Shown: positions 32,530 to 43,789 of the stretch, in pieces | Layout: the number at the start of each line of letters is the position of its first letter | Position numbering within the stretch: position 1 is the stretch's first letter | Source of the DNA: Macrocystis pyrifera | Taxonomy: Eukaryota; Sar; Phaeophyceae; Laminariales; Laminariaceae | Direction: 5' to 3' | DNA: 64,000 nucleotides | Assembly (NCBI GenBank): GCA_031763025.1 | Contig: JASSKH010000031.1 | Location: forward strand, 1,054,001 to 1,118,000 | The notes under the pieces: model-generated | Databases searched by the model: none | Seen by the model: only the letters and a program-made list of their open reading frames with translations | Told to the model about the DNA's origin: nothing | Program-made: the position numbers and the translations under genes

Positions 32530-35451
32530 AACTAGGAAGAAAAAATACGGGATGGGCAGGGGAGCACAACAAAAAAATGATGGAAAAAAACGACCCCACA
32601 CCCCAAAAAGGTCATTAGGAAAAATCAAAACCGGCGGGCGGAATTTCTGCATGAAACGGAAAAAAAACGAGTTTGTTTTTAGTTTTTTTTCACTTGCTTT
32701 TAGATATACCCCACCATCGAGAAAAGCCACGACAGGATGGGAGGAATACTCAATAGCTAGAAATAATGTAAAGAGATGATAGAGAAGAAAATGAAAAGGA
32801 TACGGAAAGACGTAGTAAATGAAACGAATGAAGACTTTGAGGGCTAGGATGAAGCAGATGTGGGTAGGGAAAAAAAGGGATACTGGGCAAACAAGTAGGA
32901 GAGGCAGACACGGGAATAGTTACCGTGAGAGCAATGAACGGTAAAAGGGTATGGTAAGTAGTTCGAAGGGGGAAAGGGAAGTACCAGGTGATAGTGAAGC
33001 ATTACCGTAAGCCAGGAACACCCACAGCCAACGAAACGTTGGACGCAGAATTCGAGAAGGAGATCAACGCGTGGACAATGGCGAACGTAGATGCATCAGG
33101 AAGGTAATACAGTAGTTTAGGAGGGTTACAGAGAGAGTTCACAAGGGAAGAAGTAAATAAGTGTGTAGCTAAACTTTAGAATAGAAAAGCAGCAGGGGCA
33201 GACCAAAAAGTGAATGGATTTATGAAGTACGGGGGAGAAGGAATGCTTACCATGATGGTTATGTTGTATAGCTGGATATGGGAAGACGAGCACGCACCTA
33301 GGAGGTGGAGAGAAGGAATAGTAGTAATATTATTCAAGAAAGGAGAAAATACTGACCGGGGGAACTATAGCGGGATAACGCCACTACTGTGTCTGAGCAC
33401 AGAAAGCTAACTTGTAAGATTTTGAACGATATAATGGGAACAAGGATGAAGAAGGAAGGCAAAATAAGCGAAGGGCAAGCAGGGTTTAGGCCAAACCGTA
33501 GCTGCGTAGATCATGTTGTACACCTTAGGTCAAAGATACTCCAAGGTAGGCAACACGCGGGACTAAAAACGTACTGTTTCTTCTAAGATGTACTGAAGGC
33601 CTACGACACAGTGTGGAGAAAAGGAGTGTGGAAAAAACTGTGGGAAATGGGAATCAGAGGAAAGATGTGGAGAAGGATGAAAAAGATGACGGAATGTGCG
33701 AAAAGTGCTGTGTTGCTGGACGGGGAAATATCGAAGTATATTGATAGTTTACAAGGAGTTGCACGGAGGTGTACATTGTCACCTAACCTATTCAAGATAG
33801 ATATTATTAACGACCTGATAGTAGCAGTCGAGGCAGCAAGACAGGGAGTCACGGTAGGGGACGATACGGTATCGGGGTTGATGTTTGCGGATGACTTTGT
33901 GGGGATATCAGAACACCTGAAGGATTGTAGAAAAACAATAGAGAAGGCGCTAGAATACACCAGGAAATGGAGGAAGACGGCGAACGCCGAGAAATGCGCA
34001 GTAGTTGTTTGTAACAAAGATAAGATAAACCCGGTAAATTTCAGTTGGAAGTGGGGAGAAGATGAATTGCCGATCGTAGACCAGTATACATACCTTGGCG
34101 TAGAGATATCAAAAGACTGCTCTTCGGATACACACATAGCAAAAGTAGTAGGAAAGGGTACAACACACGTAGGCAAGATGGATGCGATCCTAACAGGCTC
34201 GCACCTTGACACTATGATTATGAGAACCCGGCTTGGTTGCCTTGCCGTTCAGAGTTGTGGGAGCGGGTTTTGAGGAGCCGCGCCTTCGATTCATGTTCTA
34301 GTTCGTGTAATCGGGGTTTCCATGATTTTCCCATAATTCCGCATATACGTCTCATCAGAGTGGGCTGGTATTATGATACTGCCTTTAATGAGGTTGAAAG
34401 CCCGGTAATTACCTGGGTTCAGGCACTTGGATCGTATTTGTAATACTTGGAAGGCGTATCTTAGGTGGAAAATCAGGAGTTTTCCAGAGGGGCACGAGCT
34501 TGGTTTCACTCGTAAAACAGTTGGAAACAGTACAAATGACAACAGCTAGAAAAAATAGAAGATGCTCAAGTACGACTAGTAATACAGCAATATTAAGAGC
34601 AGACCTGGGAATGCCCCCACTCAAGACGAATAAAGAAACGAGAAAGTTGAAATGGTAATGTAAAGCAAGGAACATGCCTAAAAAGAGGTTGTCAGCCATT
34701 TGATGAAGCTGTATGATAAAATGGCAAAAGGGCGAGCTGGAATAAGGTGGGATGACGTAATTGAGAAATATGGAAGGGTATAGGGGGAAACCAAGAAGAG
34801 ATGATGTCCGCCGGGACGTTTGGGATGTACAAGGCAGATGTAGAAGAAAATACAGAAATAAGGGAAAGGCTAGCGCTAAGAAACAGGTGGAATCCGAAAA
34901 ACACTTGAGCGGTCTACGGGGGATTGAGGGAAGGAATAGGAATGAAAACGAATTTGCACGGCCCAATGGCCTTCGCGAAAACGCTGAAACTACCATTTCG
35001 TGTAGGTGACCTGGACCTGCCCGAAAGAAGAAAGAGGTACACTAGTAGCCGGGAGGAGGAGGAGGTAGATGCACAGATGTGCCCGTGTGGCAAAGCAATA
35101 GAGAGTAGAACTCACATAGTAGGATAATGCAAAATGTACAAGGAGGAACGGGACGTGTTAAAAGAGGAGATGAGGGAAAAAGACGAATGTGACATGGAGG
35201 AGCTTGATACGATGAATAGCAGCGAGAAAACGATCGCTATCCTAGGAGATAGATGGTGGCCACAGGCGGTCAGACAGGAAGGGGATAAGATTAGCAAAAC
35301 GTTTCGACGTAATATATGGAAACAACGCAATGAGCGCCCAATTGTTGGAGGTGTCTCTATTAGCAGTAGGAACGGTGCTCCGCCTCGAAAGGGATGCGCG
35401 GTCAATGGTCAAATGACTAAGGCAAGCAACAAATGAGTACGCCCCCCCCCC
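32530..35451 (+). mobile_element. LINE (non-LTR retrotransposon), best-preserved copy, left inner arm
   Basis: Reverse transcriptase pieces appear in order: RRWREGIVVILFKKGE (about 33300), GQAGFRPNRSCVDHVVHL (about 33478), a 220-codon ORF at 33611-34273 with GLMFADDFVGISE (FADD catalytic motif, codons 33884-33895), TRKWRKTANAEKCAVVV, FSWKWGEDELPIVD and YTYLGVEIS. After an R2 insertion (34225-34506) the 3' part resumes, with Cys-rich MCPCGKAIESRTHIV near 35080, and ends GGCAAGCAACAAATGAGTAC plus ten C. Stops (for example after LLCLSTES and in VFHLLLD-like stretches) and the R2 insertion make it inactive. No endonuclease domain is identified; the true 5' end is not defined. Confidence 0.88.
34225..34506 (+). 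mobile_element. R2 short repeat inserted in the LINE, truncated
   Basis: From GGGAGCGGGTTTTGAGGAGC to GGGGCACGAGCTTGG, matching 35735-36130 but lacking the last 120 bases present there. It interrupts the LINE frame after about codon 200 of the 33611 ORF. The mirror copy is 40995-41430. Confidence 0.8.
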
Positions 35452-35559
35452 AGTGTCTGCCTGGTCGGTGAAAACCCGACGCGCTCCGTCCCGGCATTGT
35501 GGGGATGCGAGGGTCCATGGTCCTACGACTACGACCAAGGATTATAATGAGTACCCCCC
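35452..35559 (+). mobile_element. S1 3' fragment directly behind the LINE C-tail
   Basis: Begins right after ten C of the LINE tail with TGTCTGCCTGGTCGGTGAAA and ends ATAATGAGTACCCCCC. Same strand as the LINE. Mirror 39867-39972. Confidence 0.8.
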
Positions 35560-35734
35560 GCGCGCTCGGGAGCTGGGGGTGATCTGGACCGTCTGTTTTT
35601 CGTGTTCACATTTCGCTTTTTCGTAGACACTTTCTTGCCCCACCCACGTTGCGGGTGGCATGGCGATGGCTTTCGTTGACGATTTATTCCTGCCCCTTAA
35701 GGCAAGACCTTCATTTTTTTTCTCTTTTTTGACG

Positions 35735-36130
35735 TACCTTACTGTTCAGAGGTGTAGGAGTGGGTTTTGAGGAGCCGCAGCTTCGACTCATGTTGTCGCT
35801 TGTGGCACCGGGGTTTCCACGAATTCCCCATAATTCTTCATATACGGCTCATCATAGTGGGCTAGTGTTATGGTACTGCTTTGAATGAGGCTGTAAGCCC
35901 GGTAAATACTTGGGTTCAGGCACTGTGATCGTATTTGTGGTACTTGGCAGGCGTGTCTTAGATGCAAAACCAGGGGTTTTTCCAGCGAGGCACGAGCTTG
36001 GTTCCCAGTCTCCGCGTGCACGAAAGGAACAAAGTTGTTCTTCTCTTCTATCTCTAAGTAAACAACACACGTGAGTACCAACGAGCACCGGCTGAATAGG
36101 CAAACCTGTCCAGGGATACAAAGTGTCCCG
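35735..36130 (+). mobile_element. R2 short repeat, full-length-like copy
   Basis: Starts near CTGTTCAGAGGTGTAGGAG, contains GAGGAGCCGCAGCTTCGACT and ATAGTGGGCTAGTGTTATGG, and ends near CCTGTCCAGGGATACAAAG. AGAGGTGTGGGAGTGG followed about 30 bases later by CTTCGACTC resembles tRNA-type A and B boxes, so a SINE origin is possible (inference). Four copies lie in the inner palindrome. Confidence 0.7.
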
Positions 36131-36499
36131 AAATTGATCTGAACATAGTAGTACTCGTTTTATTTAAAAGTTTCATCCACGAGTTGGTTCAATCAAGCCC
36201 ATCACATCAAAATGTCCACTACCAATGCCGATCGCAATATCTACTCGAATTTCACATATATAAGTGGTGTCATACTGACCATCTTGAGCAGCGGAAGAGG
36301 GTGTCACAGCGAAATTTTTAATTGGGGTCCCAAGGCAATATGGACCTAGGGATAGGCTCTGCTCTGGTCACTCACACAAGTTGTTTGAGGATGTTAGAAG
36401 TTCTAAGCTCTTGTATTATAAGTAGTTGCTGTTTGCCTCGCCAGATGTCTTCTGTACGAACGGCGAAGCGCTCATCAGAAAGGAAGGCCATAACGCCTG

Positions 36500-36706
36500 C
36501 CAGGTATGATGAGGGGACGATTGCTACAAACCGTAATGCCGAAACAGGGGAGAAGGGATGCGATAACACTAGCCCACCCTGAAGGGCCGCATATGCAGAT
36601 GCATAGAAAACTCAGTCATGAACCAAACCGATCAGGAGATTTCGGAGAATTGTTCGAAGATGTGACACTTCACAATCCACTCCCACACCTCTAATTTTCA
36701 AGGCTG
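36500..36706 (-). mobile_element. R2-like repeat (variant), left inner arm
   Basis: On the - strand it starts TAGAGGTGTGGGAGTGGATT and carries CAGGGTGGGCTAGTGTTATC, sharing the head and the GGGCTAGTGTTAT block of R2 with a different body. Mirror 38717-38930. Confidence 0.6.
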
Positions 36707-37589
36707 AAGCCGATTAGAAGCTGGCGTTAGCTACGAAAAATTGGCCCGACCAACCACGGGCCTTAATATACGACTGTATAGCAGGCGTTTCCATGGGAAA
36801 AAAAACAGTTTTTTATGTTGTTTTTTTTTGTGGGCTAACTACTGGGTCCAGGTACTCCAAAGCATGTCTGCACAACAAACAATCGCGCAAAGTCCGATGA
36901 ACTGACTCCGTAGGATCAAGATCAACGTTGTACTTAAGGCCAAACGTTGATTATATTCCTTTTTTGTCCGAAATTCTGTATGTGTATCTGTTCTTCACAA
37001 TAGACCGTTCTTTCTACCCGTCGACATCCAGCATAACTCGTGTCCGTGCCGATTCTTCAATTCTAGAGAGAAACAAGTCCTGTGGTCACGGAACATCGAC
37101 ACAACCGCGGACCAACGCCTAGATAGGTAGGAGGGCGACTCGTGCACTGAGTCAAGCTGGGGAGGCTATTAAGAGGTTTTTGTGGGTTCAACTCCTACAC
37201 TACCTGAGTCGGGAGAGATAATACTAGACTCAGGTGCCTACATCCTCGGAGTAAACCACTCTTTAATGACGGTCAGAGACAGACCCGATCAAGGTGGAAG
37301 AAACGAGCCAGGTTCGAACCAATACCCGAAAGTAAGTGTGGAGAGGGGTTTCCTCTCGCTATCCGGGGCACGAAAAAAACTTCGACACACACAGAGATAA
37401 TATTAACACATGGGTATGCAGTATGAAATACGCAGAATAGACAATGCAATGCCTTATGTCGTGCCTGTCGTATCCAGTATGATGACATGGCATTGCATTG
37501 CCCACTGTGCTTACTGCATACGTGGCAACGTAGTATAGCTGTGGCGTAGCTTTGTGACCACAGAACTTGTATCTCTGTCCTCTTGCCCT
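36707..37589. other. Left part of the palindrome centre, no gene
   Basis: Single-copy DNA between the inner arms. At 37124-37205 a tRNA-like fold is possible (T-arm GTGGGTTCAACTCCTAC, acceptor AGGTAGG against ACTACCT with 6 of 7 pairs), but D-arm and anticodon arm are not convincing. The identical 14-mer ATGGCATTGCATTG-like words near 37450-37500 form a small dyad (CAATGCAATGCC/GGCATTGCATTG). Confidence 0.45.
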
Positions 37590-38716
37590 GGGCAGTTCCT
37601 ATTTCAATAGTCTATTGTGTCTACAATTAATTCAGGAGGCTGTGTGTTAATTAGATTTGTCGCGACAATTGGTTTTGGCGACTGTCTAGTAATTGAAATT
37701 GTCCATGCAATTGATTTCGGCGATTGCCCATTGATTGAAATTGGCCAGACAAATGTTTTGGGCGATTGTCTATGAGTTGGCATTGTCCAGGCAATAGATT
37801 TCGAAGACCATCTATTAATTGGAATTGTGTGAGCAGTAGGTTTCGAGTGTTGTCTAGTAATTGGAATTGTCTTAACAAGTGATTGCGGAGACTGGTAATT
37901 AATAGGAATTATCCAGCAAATTGATTCCTGTACTGGCCCAATAAATGGAATTGTCCGGACAATTGATTTCGGGTGTTGTTCACTAACTGAAATTTTCCGG
38001 ACAATCGATTTCGGGAGCTATATAATAATTGGATTTGTCTGAACAATCGATTTCCGATGCTGCTTATCGAATGGAATTGTCCAACGGACTTCGGCGATTG
38101 GAAAGTAGTTGGAATTGTCCGCTCAATTCATTTCAGATGCCGCGCAAGAAATCAATTGGTCGATAAATGTCATGGCCGTGTACTTATTTATTGTAATATG
38201 ATAGTCGTGCCCCATTGAATTGATACTACTCGTAATATGGCACGGTAAAGGACCTTGCAAATGATTGCGTATACCAAGAAGTTCCCGATCCAGTTGTAAA
38301 GGCAATACTAGCATACTTTTGTTATGTACTGATCAAATCAACTGTAGTTCTACAAGTAGCTACCGGCTTTCAATAACACAGCCCTCTTGAACTCGATATT
38401 CATGACAATTCCAATTAGGAGATCGCTTCCGGAACCAATTGTCCGGGCAATTCCATTTAATGGACGGTCTCACAAAGTAGTTGGCTCGACAAGTACAATT
38501 CATGCAAATCCCCGGAAATCGATTGTTAAAGCGATTCCAATTAAAAGACAGCCTGTGAAATCATTCGTCAGCACAATTTCAATCAATAAGCAGTCTCCGA
38601 GCTCATTTGTCTGGACAATTCCAATTATTTTTAAAGCACCAAACATCAATTGTCCAGACAATTCCAATTGATGGACAGTCTCTGAAATCAATTGTCAGGG
38701 CAATTTCGATTGATAG
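37590..38716. mobile_element. Second foldback-type element with 42-bp units, at the palindrome centre
   Basis: Direct-orientation relative of 26028-27150. It starts CCCTGGGCAGTTCC and continues TATTTCAATAGTCTATTGTG as in the first element, has a forward 42-base array (about 37650-38130), the same unique centre (GATGCCGCGCAAGAAATCA, AATTGATACTACTCGTAATA), then an inverted array (about 38400-38715). The third array and right end are missing where the inner right arm begins. Confidence 0.75.
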
Positions 38717-38930
38717 AGACTGGTAAATTAGAGGTGTGGGAGTGGATTGTGAAGTGTCACATCTTCGAACAATTCTCCGAAATCTCCTGATCGGTTTGGT
38801 TCATGACTGGGTTTTCTATGCATCTGCATATGCGGCCCTTCAGGGTGGGCTAGTGTTATCGCATCCCTTCTCCCCTGTTTCGGCATTACGGTTTGTAGCA
38901 ATCGTCCCCTCATCATACCTGGCCGGCGTT
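38717..38930 (+). mobile_element. R2-like repeat (variant), right inner arm
   Basis: Mirror of 36500-36706, starting TAGAGGTGTGGGAGTGGATT directly at the end of the foldback element. Confidence 0.6.
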
Positions 38931-39289
38931 ATGGCCTTCCTTTCTGATGAGCGCTTCGCCCTTCGTTCAGAAGACATCTGGCGAGGCAAAAAGCAACTAT
39001 TAATAATACAAGAGCTTATAACTTCTAACATCCTCAAACAACTTGTGTGAGTGACCAGAGCAGAGCTTGTCCCTAGGTCCATATTGCCTTGGGACCTCAA
39101 TTAAAAATTTCGCTGTGACACCCTCTTCCGCTGCTCAAGATGGTCAGTATGACACCACTTATATATGTGAAATTCGAGTAGATATTGCGATCGGCATTGG
39201 TAGTGGACAAACTTTGATGCGATGGGCTTGATTGAACCAACTCGTGGATGAAACTTTTAAATAAAACGAGTACTACTATGTTCAGATCA

Positions 39290-39715
39290 ATTTCGGGACA
39301 CTTTGTATCCCTGGACAGGTTTGCCTATTCAGCCGGTACTCGTTGGTACTCACGTGTGTTGTTTACTTAGAGATAGAAGAGAAGAATAGCTTTGCTCCTT
39401 TCGTGCACGCGGAGACTGGGAACCAAGCTCGTGCCTCGCTGGAAAAAACCCTGGTTTTGCATCTAAGACACGCCTGCCAAGTACCACAAATACGATCCCA
39501 ATGCCTGAACCAGGTATTTACCGGGCTTACAGCCTCATTCAAAGCAGTACCATAACACTAGCCCACTATGATGAGCCGTATATAAAAGAATTATGGGGAA
39601 TTCGTGGAAACCCCGGTGCCACAAGCTGCAACATGAGTCGAAGCTGCGGCTCCTCAAAACCCACTCCTACACCTCTGAACAGTAAGGTACGTCAAAAAAG
39701 AGAAAAAAAATGAAG
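39290..39715 (-). mobile_element. R2 short repeat, right inner arm
   Basis: Mirror of 35735-36130, from ACTTTGTATCCCTGGACAGG to CACCTCTGAACAG. Confidence 0.75.
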
Positions 39716-39866
39716 GTCTTGCCTTAAGGGGCAGGAATAAATCGTCAACGAAAGCCATCGCCATGCCACCCGCAACGTGGGTGGGGCAAGAAAGTGTCTA
39801 CGAAAAAGCGAAATGTGAACACGAAAAACAGACGGTCCAGATCACCCCCAGCTCCCGAGCGCGCGG

Positions 39867-39972
39867 GGGGTACTCATTATAATCCATGGTCGTAGTCGTA
39901 TGACCATGGACCCTCGCATCCCTACAATGCCGGGACGGAGCGCGTCGGGTTTTCACCGACCAGGCAGACACT
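39867..39972 (-). mobile_element. S1 3' fragment, right inner arm
   Basis: Mirror of 35452-35559; G-run then GTACTCATTATAATCCATGG, followed by the G-run that is the LINE C-tail. Confidence 0.8.
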
Positions 39973-42900
39973 GGGGGGGGGGGCGTACTCATTTGTTGCT
40001 TGCCTTAGTCATTTGACCATTGACCGCGCATCCCTTTCGAGGCGGAGCACCGTTCCTACTGCTAATAGAGACACCTCCAACAATTGGGCGCTCATTGCGT
40101 TGTTTCCATATATTACGTCGAAACGTTTTGCTAATCTTATCCCCTTCCTGTCTGACCGCCTGTGGCCACCATCTATCTCCTAGGATAGCGATCGTTTTCT
40201 CGCTGCTATTCAGTGTATCAAGCTCCTCCATGTCACATTCGTCTATTTCCCTCATCTCCTCTTTTAACACGTCCCGTTCCTCCTTGTATATTTTACATTA
40301 TCCTACTATGTGAGTTCTACTCTCTATTGCTTTGCCACACGGGCACATCTGTGCATCTACCTCCTCCTCCTCCCGGCTACTAGTGTACCTCTTTCTTCTT
40401 TCGGGCAGGTCCAGGTCACCTACACGAAATGGTAGTTTCAGCGTTTTCGCGAAGGCCATTGGGCCGTGCAAATTCGTTTTCATTCCTATTCCTTCCCTCA
40501 ATCCCCCGTAGATCTCTCAAGTGTTTTTCGGATTCCACCTGTGTCTTAGCGCTAGCCTTTCCCTTATTTCTATATTTTCTTCTACATCTGCCTTGTACCT
40601 CCCAAACGTCCCGGCGGACATCATCTCTTCTTGGTTTCCCCCTATACCCTTCCACATTTCTCAATTACGTCATCCCACCTTATTCCAGCTCGCCCTTTTG
40701 CCATTTTATCATACAGCTTCATCAACTATGGTTGGCAACCTCTTTTTAGCCATGTTCCTTGCTTTACATGATCATTTCAACTTTCCCGTTTCTTTATTCG
40801 TCTTGAGTGGGGGCATTCCCAGTTCTGCTCTTAATATTGCTGTATTACTAGTCATACTTGAGCATCTTCTATTTTTTCTAGCTGTTGTCATTTGTACTGT
40901 TTCCAACTGTTTTACGAGTTTCGCGATCCCTTCCCATAATTCTCCTGCATATTCTAGCTTTGGTACTATCACATTCATCAGGATACATTGTTAAGATCAT
41001 GCAGGCGGGACACTTTGTATCCCTGGACAGGTTTGCCTATTAAGTCATTACTCGTTGGTACTCACGTGTGATGCTTGCTTAGGGATAAAAGAAGAGCAGT
41101 TTTATTCCTTTCGTGCACGCGGAGACTGAAACCAAGCTCGTGCCCCTCTGGAAAACTCCTGGTTTTCCACCTAAGATACGCCTTCCAAGTATTACAAATA
41201 CGATCCCATTGCCTGAACCCAGGTAATTACCGGGCTTTCAACCTCATTAAAGGCAGTATCATAACACCAGCCCACTCTGAAGAGACGTATATGCAGAATT
41301 ATTGGAAATTCATGGAAACCCCGATTACACTAACTAGAACATGAATCGAAGGCGCGGCTCTCCTCAAAACCCACTCCCACACTATGAACGGCAAGGCAAC
41401 CAAGCCGGGTTCTCATAATCCTAGTGCCAAGGTGCGAGCCTGTTAGGATCGCATCCATCTTGCCTACGTGTGCTGTACCCTTTCCTATTACTGTTGCTAT
41501 ATGTGTACCCCAAGAGCAGTCTTTTGATATCTCTACGCCAAGGTATGTATACTGGTCTACGATCGGCAATTCATCTTCTCCCCACTTCCAACTGAAATTT
41601 ACCGGGTTTATCTTATCTTTGTTACAAACAACTACTGCGCATTTCTCGGCGTTCGCCGTCTTCCTCCATTTCCTCGTGTATTCTAGCGCCTTCTCTATTG
41701 CTTTTCTACAATCCTTCAGGTGTTCTGATATCCCCACAAAGTCATCCGCAAACATCAACCCCAATACCGTATCGTCCCCTACCGTGACTCCCTGTCTTGC
41801 TGCCTCGACTGCTACTATCAGGTCGTTATTAATATACATATCTATCTTGAATAGGTCAGGTGACAATGTACACCTCCGTGCAACTCCTTGTAAACTATCA
41901 ATATACTTCGATATTTCCCCGTCCAGCATCACAGCACTTTTCGCACACTCCGTCATCTTTTTCATCCTTCTCCACATCTTTCCTCTGATTCCCATTTCCC
42001 ACAGTTTTTTCCACACTCCTTTTCTCCACACTGTGTCGTAGGCCTTCAGTACATCTTAGAAGAAACATTACGTTTTTAGTCCCGCGTGTTGCCTACCTTG
42101 GAGTATCTTTGACCTAAGGTGTACAACATGATCTACGCAGCTACGGTTTGGCCTAAACCCTGCTTGCCCTTCGCTTATTTTGCCTTCCTTCTTCATCATT
42201 GTTCCCATTATATGTTCAAAATCTCACAAAATGTTTTGCTTACTGCACTTACAGTAGTGGCGTTATCCCGCCATAGTTCCCCGGGTCAGTATTTTCTCCT
42301 TTCTTGAATAATATTACTACTATTCCTTCTCTCCACTTCCTAGGTGCGTGCTCGTCTTCCCATATCCAGTTATACAACATAACCATCATGGTAACCAATC
42401 CTTCTCGCCCGTACTTCATAAATCCATTCACTATTTGGTCTGCCCCTGCTGCTTTTCTATTCTAACGTTTAGCTACACACTTATTTACTTCTTCCCTTGT
42501 GAACTCTCTCTGTAACCCTCCTAAACTACTGTCTTACCTTCCTGATGCATCTACGTTCGCCATTGTCCACGCGTTGATCTCCTTCTCGAATTCTGCGCCG
42601 AATGTTTCGTTGGCTGTGGGTGTACCTGGCTTACGGTGATGCTTTACTATCACCTGGTACTTCCCTTTTCCTCTTCGAACTACTTACCATACCATTTTAC
42701 CGTTCATTGCTCTTAAGGTAGCTATTCCCGTGTCTGCCTCTCCTACTTGTTTGCCCAGTATCCATTTTTTCCCTACCCACATCTGCTTCATCCTAGCCCT
42801 CAAAGTCTTCATTCGTTTCGTTTTCTACGTCTTTCCGTATCCTTTTCATTTTCTTCTCTATCATCTCTTTACATCCTTTCTAGCTATAGAGTATTCCTCC
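39973..42900 (-). mobile_element. LINE (non-LTR retrotransposon), right inner arm
   Basis: Mirror of 32530-35451. The reverse transcriptase ORF (41330-42031, - strand, 233 codons) includes GLMFADDFVGISEHLK (FADD at 41741-41752), KWRKTANAEKCAVVV and YTYLGVEIS. Upstream pieces PRKWREGIVVILFKKGE and DPGNYGGITPLL (42249-42431) are slightly better preserved than in the left copy. Interrupted by R2 at 40995-41430 and by stops. The 3' end on the - strand is AACAAATGAGTACG followed by ten C. Confidence 0.88.
40995..41430 (-). mobile_element. R2 inserted in the LINE, longer copy
   Basis: Mirror of 34225-34506 but retains the terminal part (TTTGTATCCCTGGACAGG). It starts beside the LINE codons around AATGTGATAG/ATGTATCCTG, showing the left copy was shortened by a later deletion of about 160 or more bases. 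Confidence 0.8.
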
Positions 42901-43235
42901 CATCCTGTCGTGGCCTTTCTCGATGGTGGGGTATATCTAAAAGCAAGTGAAAAAACACTAAAAACTAACTCGTTTTTTTTTTCCATTTCATGCAGAAATT
43001 CCGCCTGCCGGTTTTGATTTTTCCTAATGACCTTTTTGGGGGTGTGGGGTCGTTTTTTTCCATCATTTTGTTGTGCTCCCCTGTCCATTCTTTCTAGTTT
43101 TTCAGTTTCAGGTGCAATTCCGTCAACTTCCTTACGAACTGTACTTGGGTTGTTGTGACACGTGCTACCATACCCGCATCCCACGCGTCACGGGTGGCGA
43201 CGCAGACGTCAACACCAGAGAACGATCCGGCCTTT

Positions 43236-43538
43236 TCAAGATGCGCCCATCAGGACCAACCGCGTGCTCCCTTGGGGTGTTGGAGACCCTGTCTGTACCA
43301 CGTGTAGGCGGAGGCTTGGCTTGTTGAAGCGATCTCGACCTTCGGTTCGCTGATACGATAGCAAGCAGAACTTCGAAAGCTGCTCGATACCAGGGAGCAT
43401 CAGAGGGATGGCTGTGCCGTCATCAACGTCGTCAAAGATTTTCGCACGTTTGCCAGCACGTTTTTCAACAAGTCGGCAAGTGAGCATGGGATAGCAATAC
43501 GAGCATTGCAGGGCCACCAGAAGCAGTTTTGGCATCAC
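43236..43538 (-). CDS. 100-residue ORF linked to the LINE 5' side, fullest copy
   Basis: Unknown family. Reads MPKLLLVALQCSYCYPMLTC, then RAGKRAKIFDDVDDGTAIP, PGIEQLSKFCLLSYQRTEGR and ends STRLVLMGAS. A truncated copy is at 32212-32390 and a diverged one at 30540-30850 (-). It lies upstream of the LINE on the same strand in both inner arms. Protein-level conservation with the diverged copy supports a former coding role. It may be the 5' part of the LINE ORF or of an independent element. Confidence 0.45.
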   Translation of the reverse strand: MMPKLLLVALQCSYCYPMLTCRLVEKRAGKRAKIFDDVDDGTAIPLMLPGIEQLSKFCLLSYQRTEGRDRFNKPSLRLHVVQTGSPTPQGSTRLVLMGAS

Positions 43539-43544
43539 GAGCGG

Positions 43545-43789
43545 GTGTACTCATGCCATGCATGGCGGTCGTTGTACGAACATAGACCCTCGCATACCTG
43601 CAACGCCGGGACGGAGCACGTCGGGTTTTCACCGACCAGGCAGACATTGCTTGCACTAAGCGCGAAGCGCCGTGAGGTGTTCGGCGAGTCGCATGGAGGG
43701 TGAGCTGCGTCCCACAAAAAAAGCTTGTACGGCGGACTTGCGATGGACGACCACTTCGAATGAATTGATTTGTTTTCTGGGGGGGGGGG
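43545..43789 (-). mobile_element. S1 copy, 5'-truncated, right-arm-specific
   Basis: Reverse-oriented. The 3' end GGTGTACTCATGCCATGCAT is at 43545. The truncated 5' side meets a run of G (43779-43789), that is, C in S1 orientation. It occupies the junction where the left arm has the 6.6-kb segment. Confidence 0.8.

Larger units (their letters stand above)
32212..36706 (+). repeat. Left arm of the inner inverted repeat
   Basis: Reverse complement of 38717-43425. Position sums are 75626 (32390 with 43236), 75641 (33210 with 42431) and 75422 (36322 with 39100). The change of about 220 falls at the R2 insertion, which is longer in the right arm (40995-41430). Arms are very similar and carry LINE, S1 fragment, R2 and R2-like repeats in mirror order around a spacer of about 2.0 kb. 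Confidence 0.9.
38717..43425 (-). repeat. Right arm of the inner inverted repeat
   Basis: Mirror of 32212-36706, containing an R2-like repeat, R2, an S1 fragment, the LINE with an R2 insertion, and the LINE-linked ORF in reverse order. Confidence 0.9.

Noticed and set aside
37124..37205. tRNA gene at the palindrome centre
   Set aside because: T-arm and acceptor fit roughly (6 of 7 pairs), but the D-arm and anticodon arm are not credible and the spacing is wrong.
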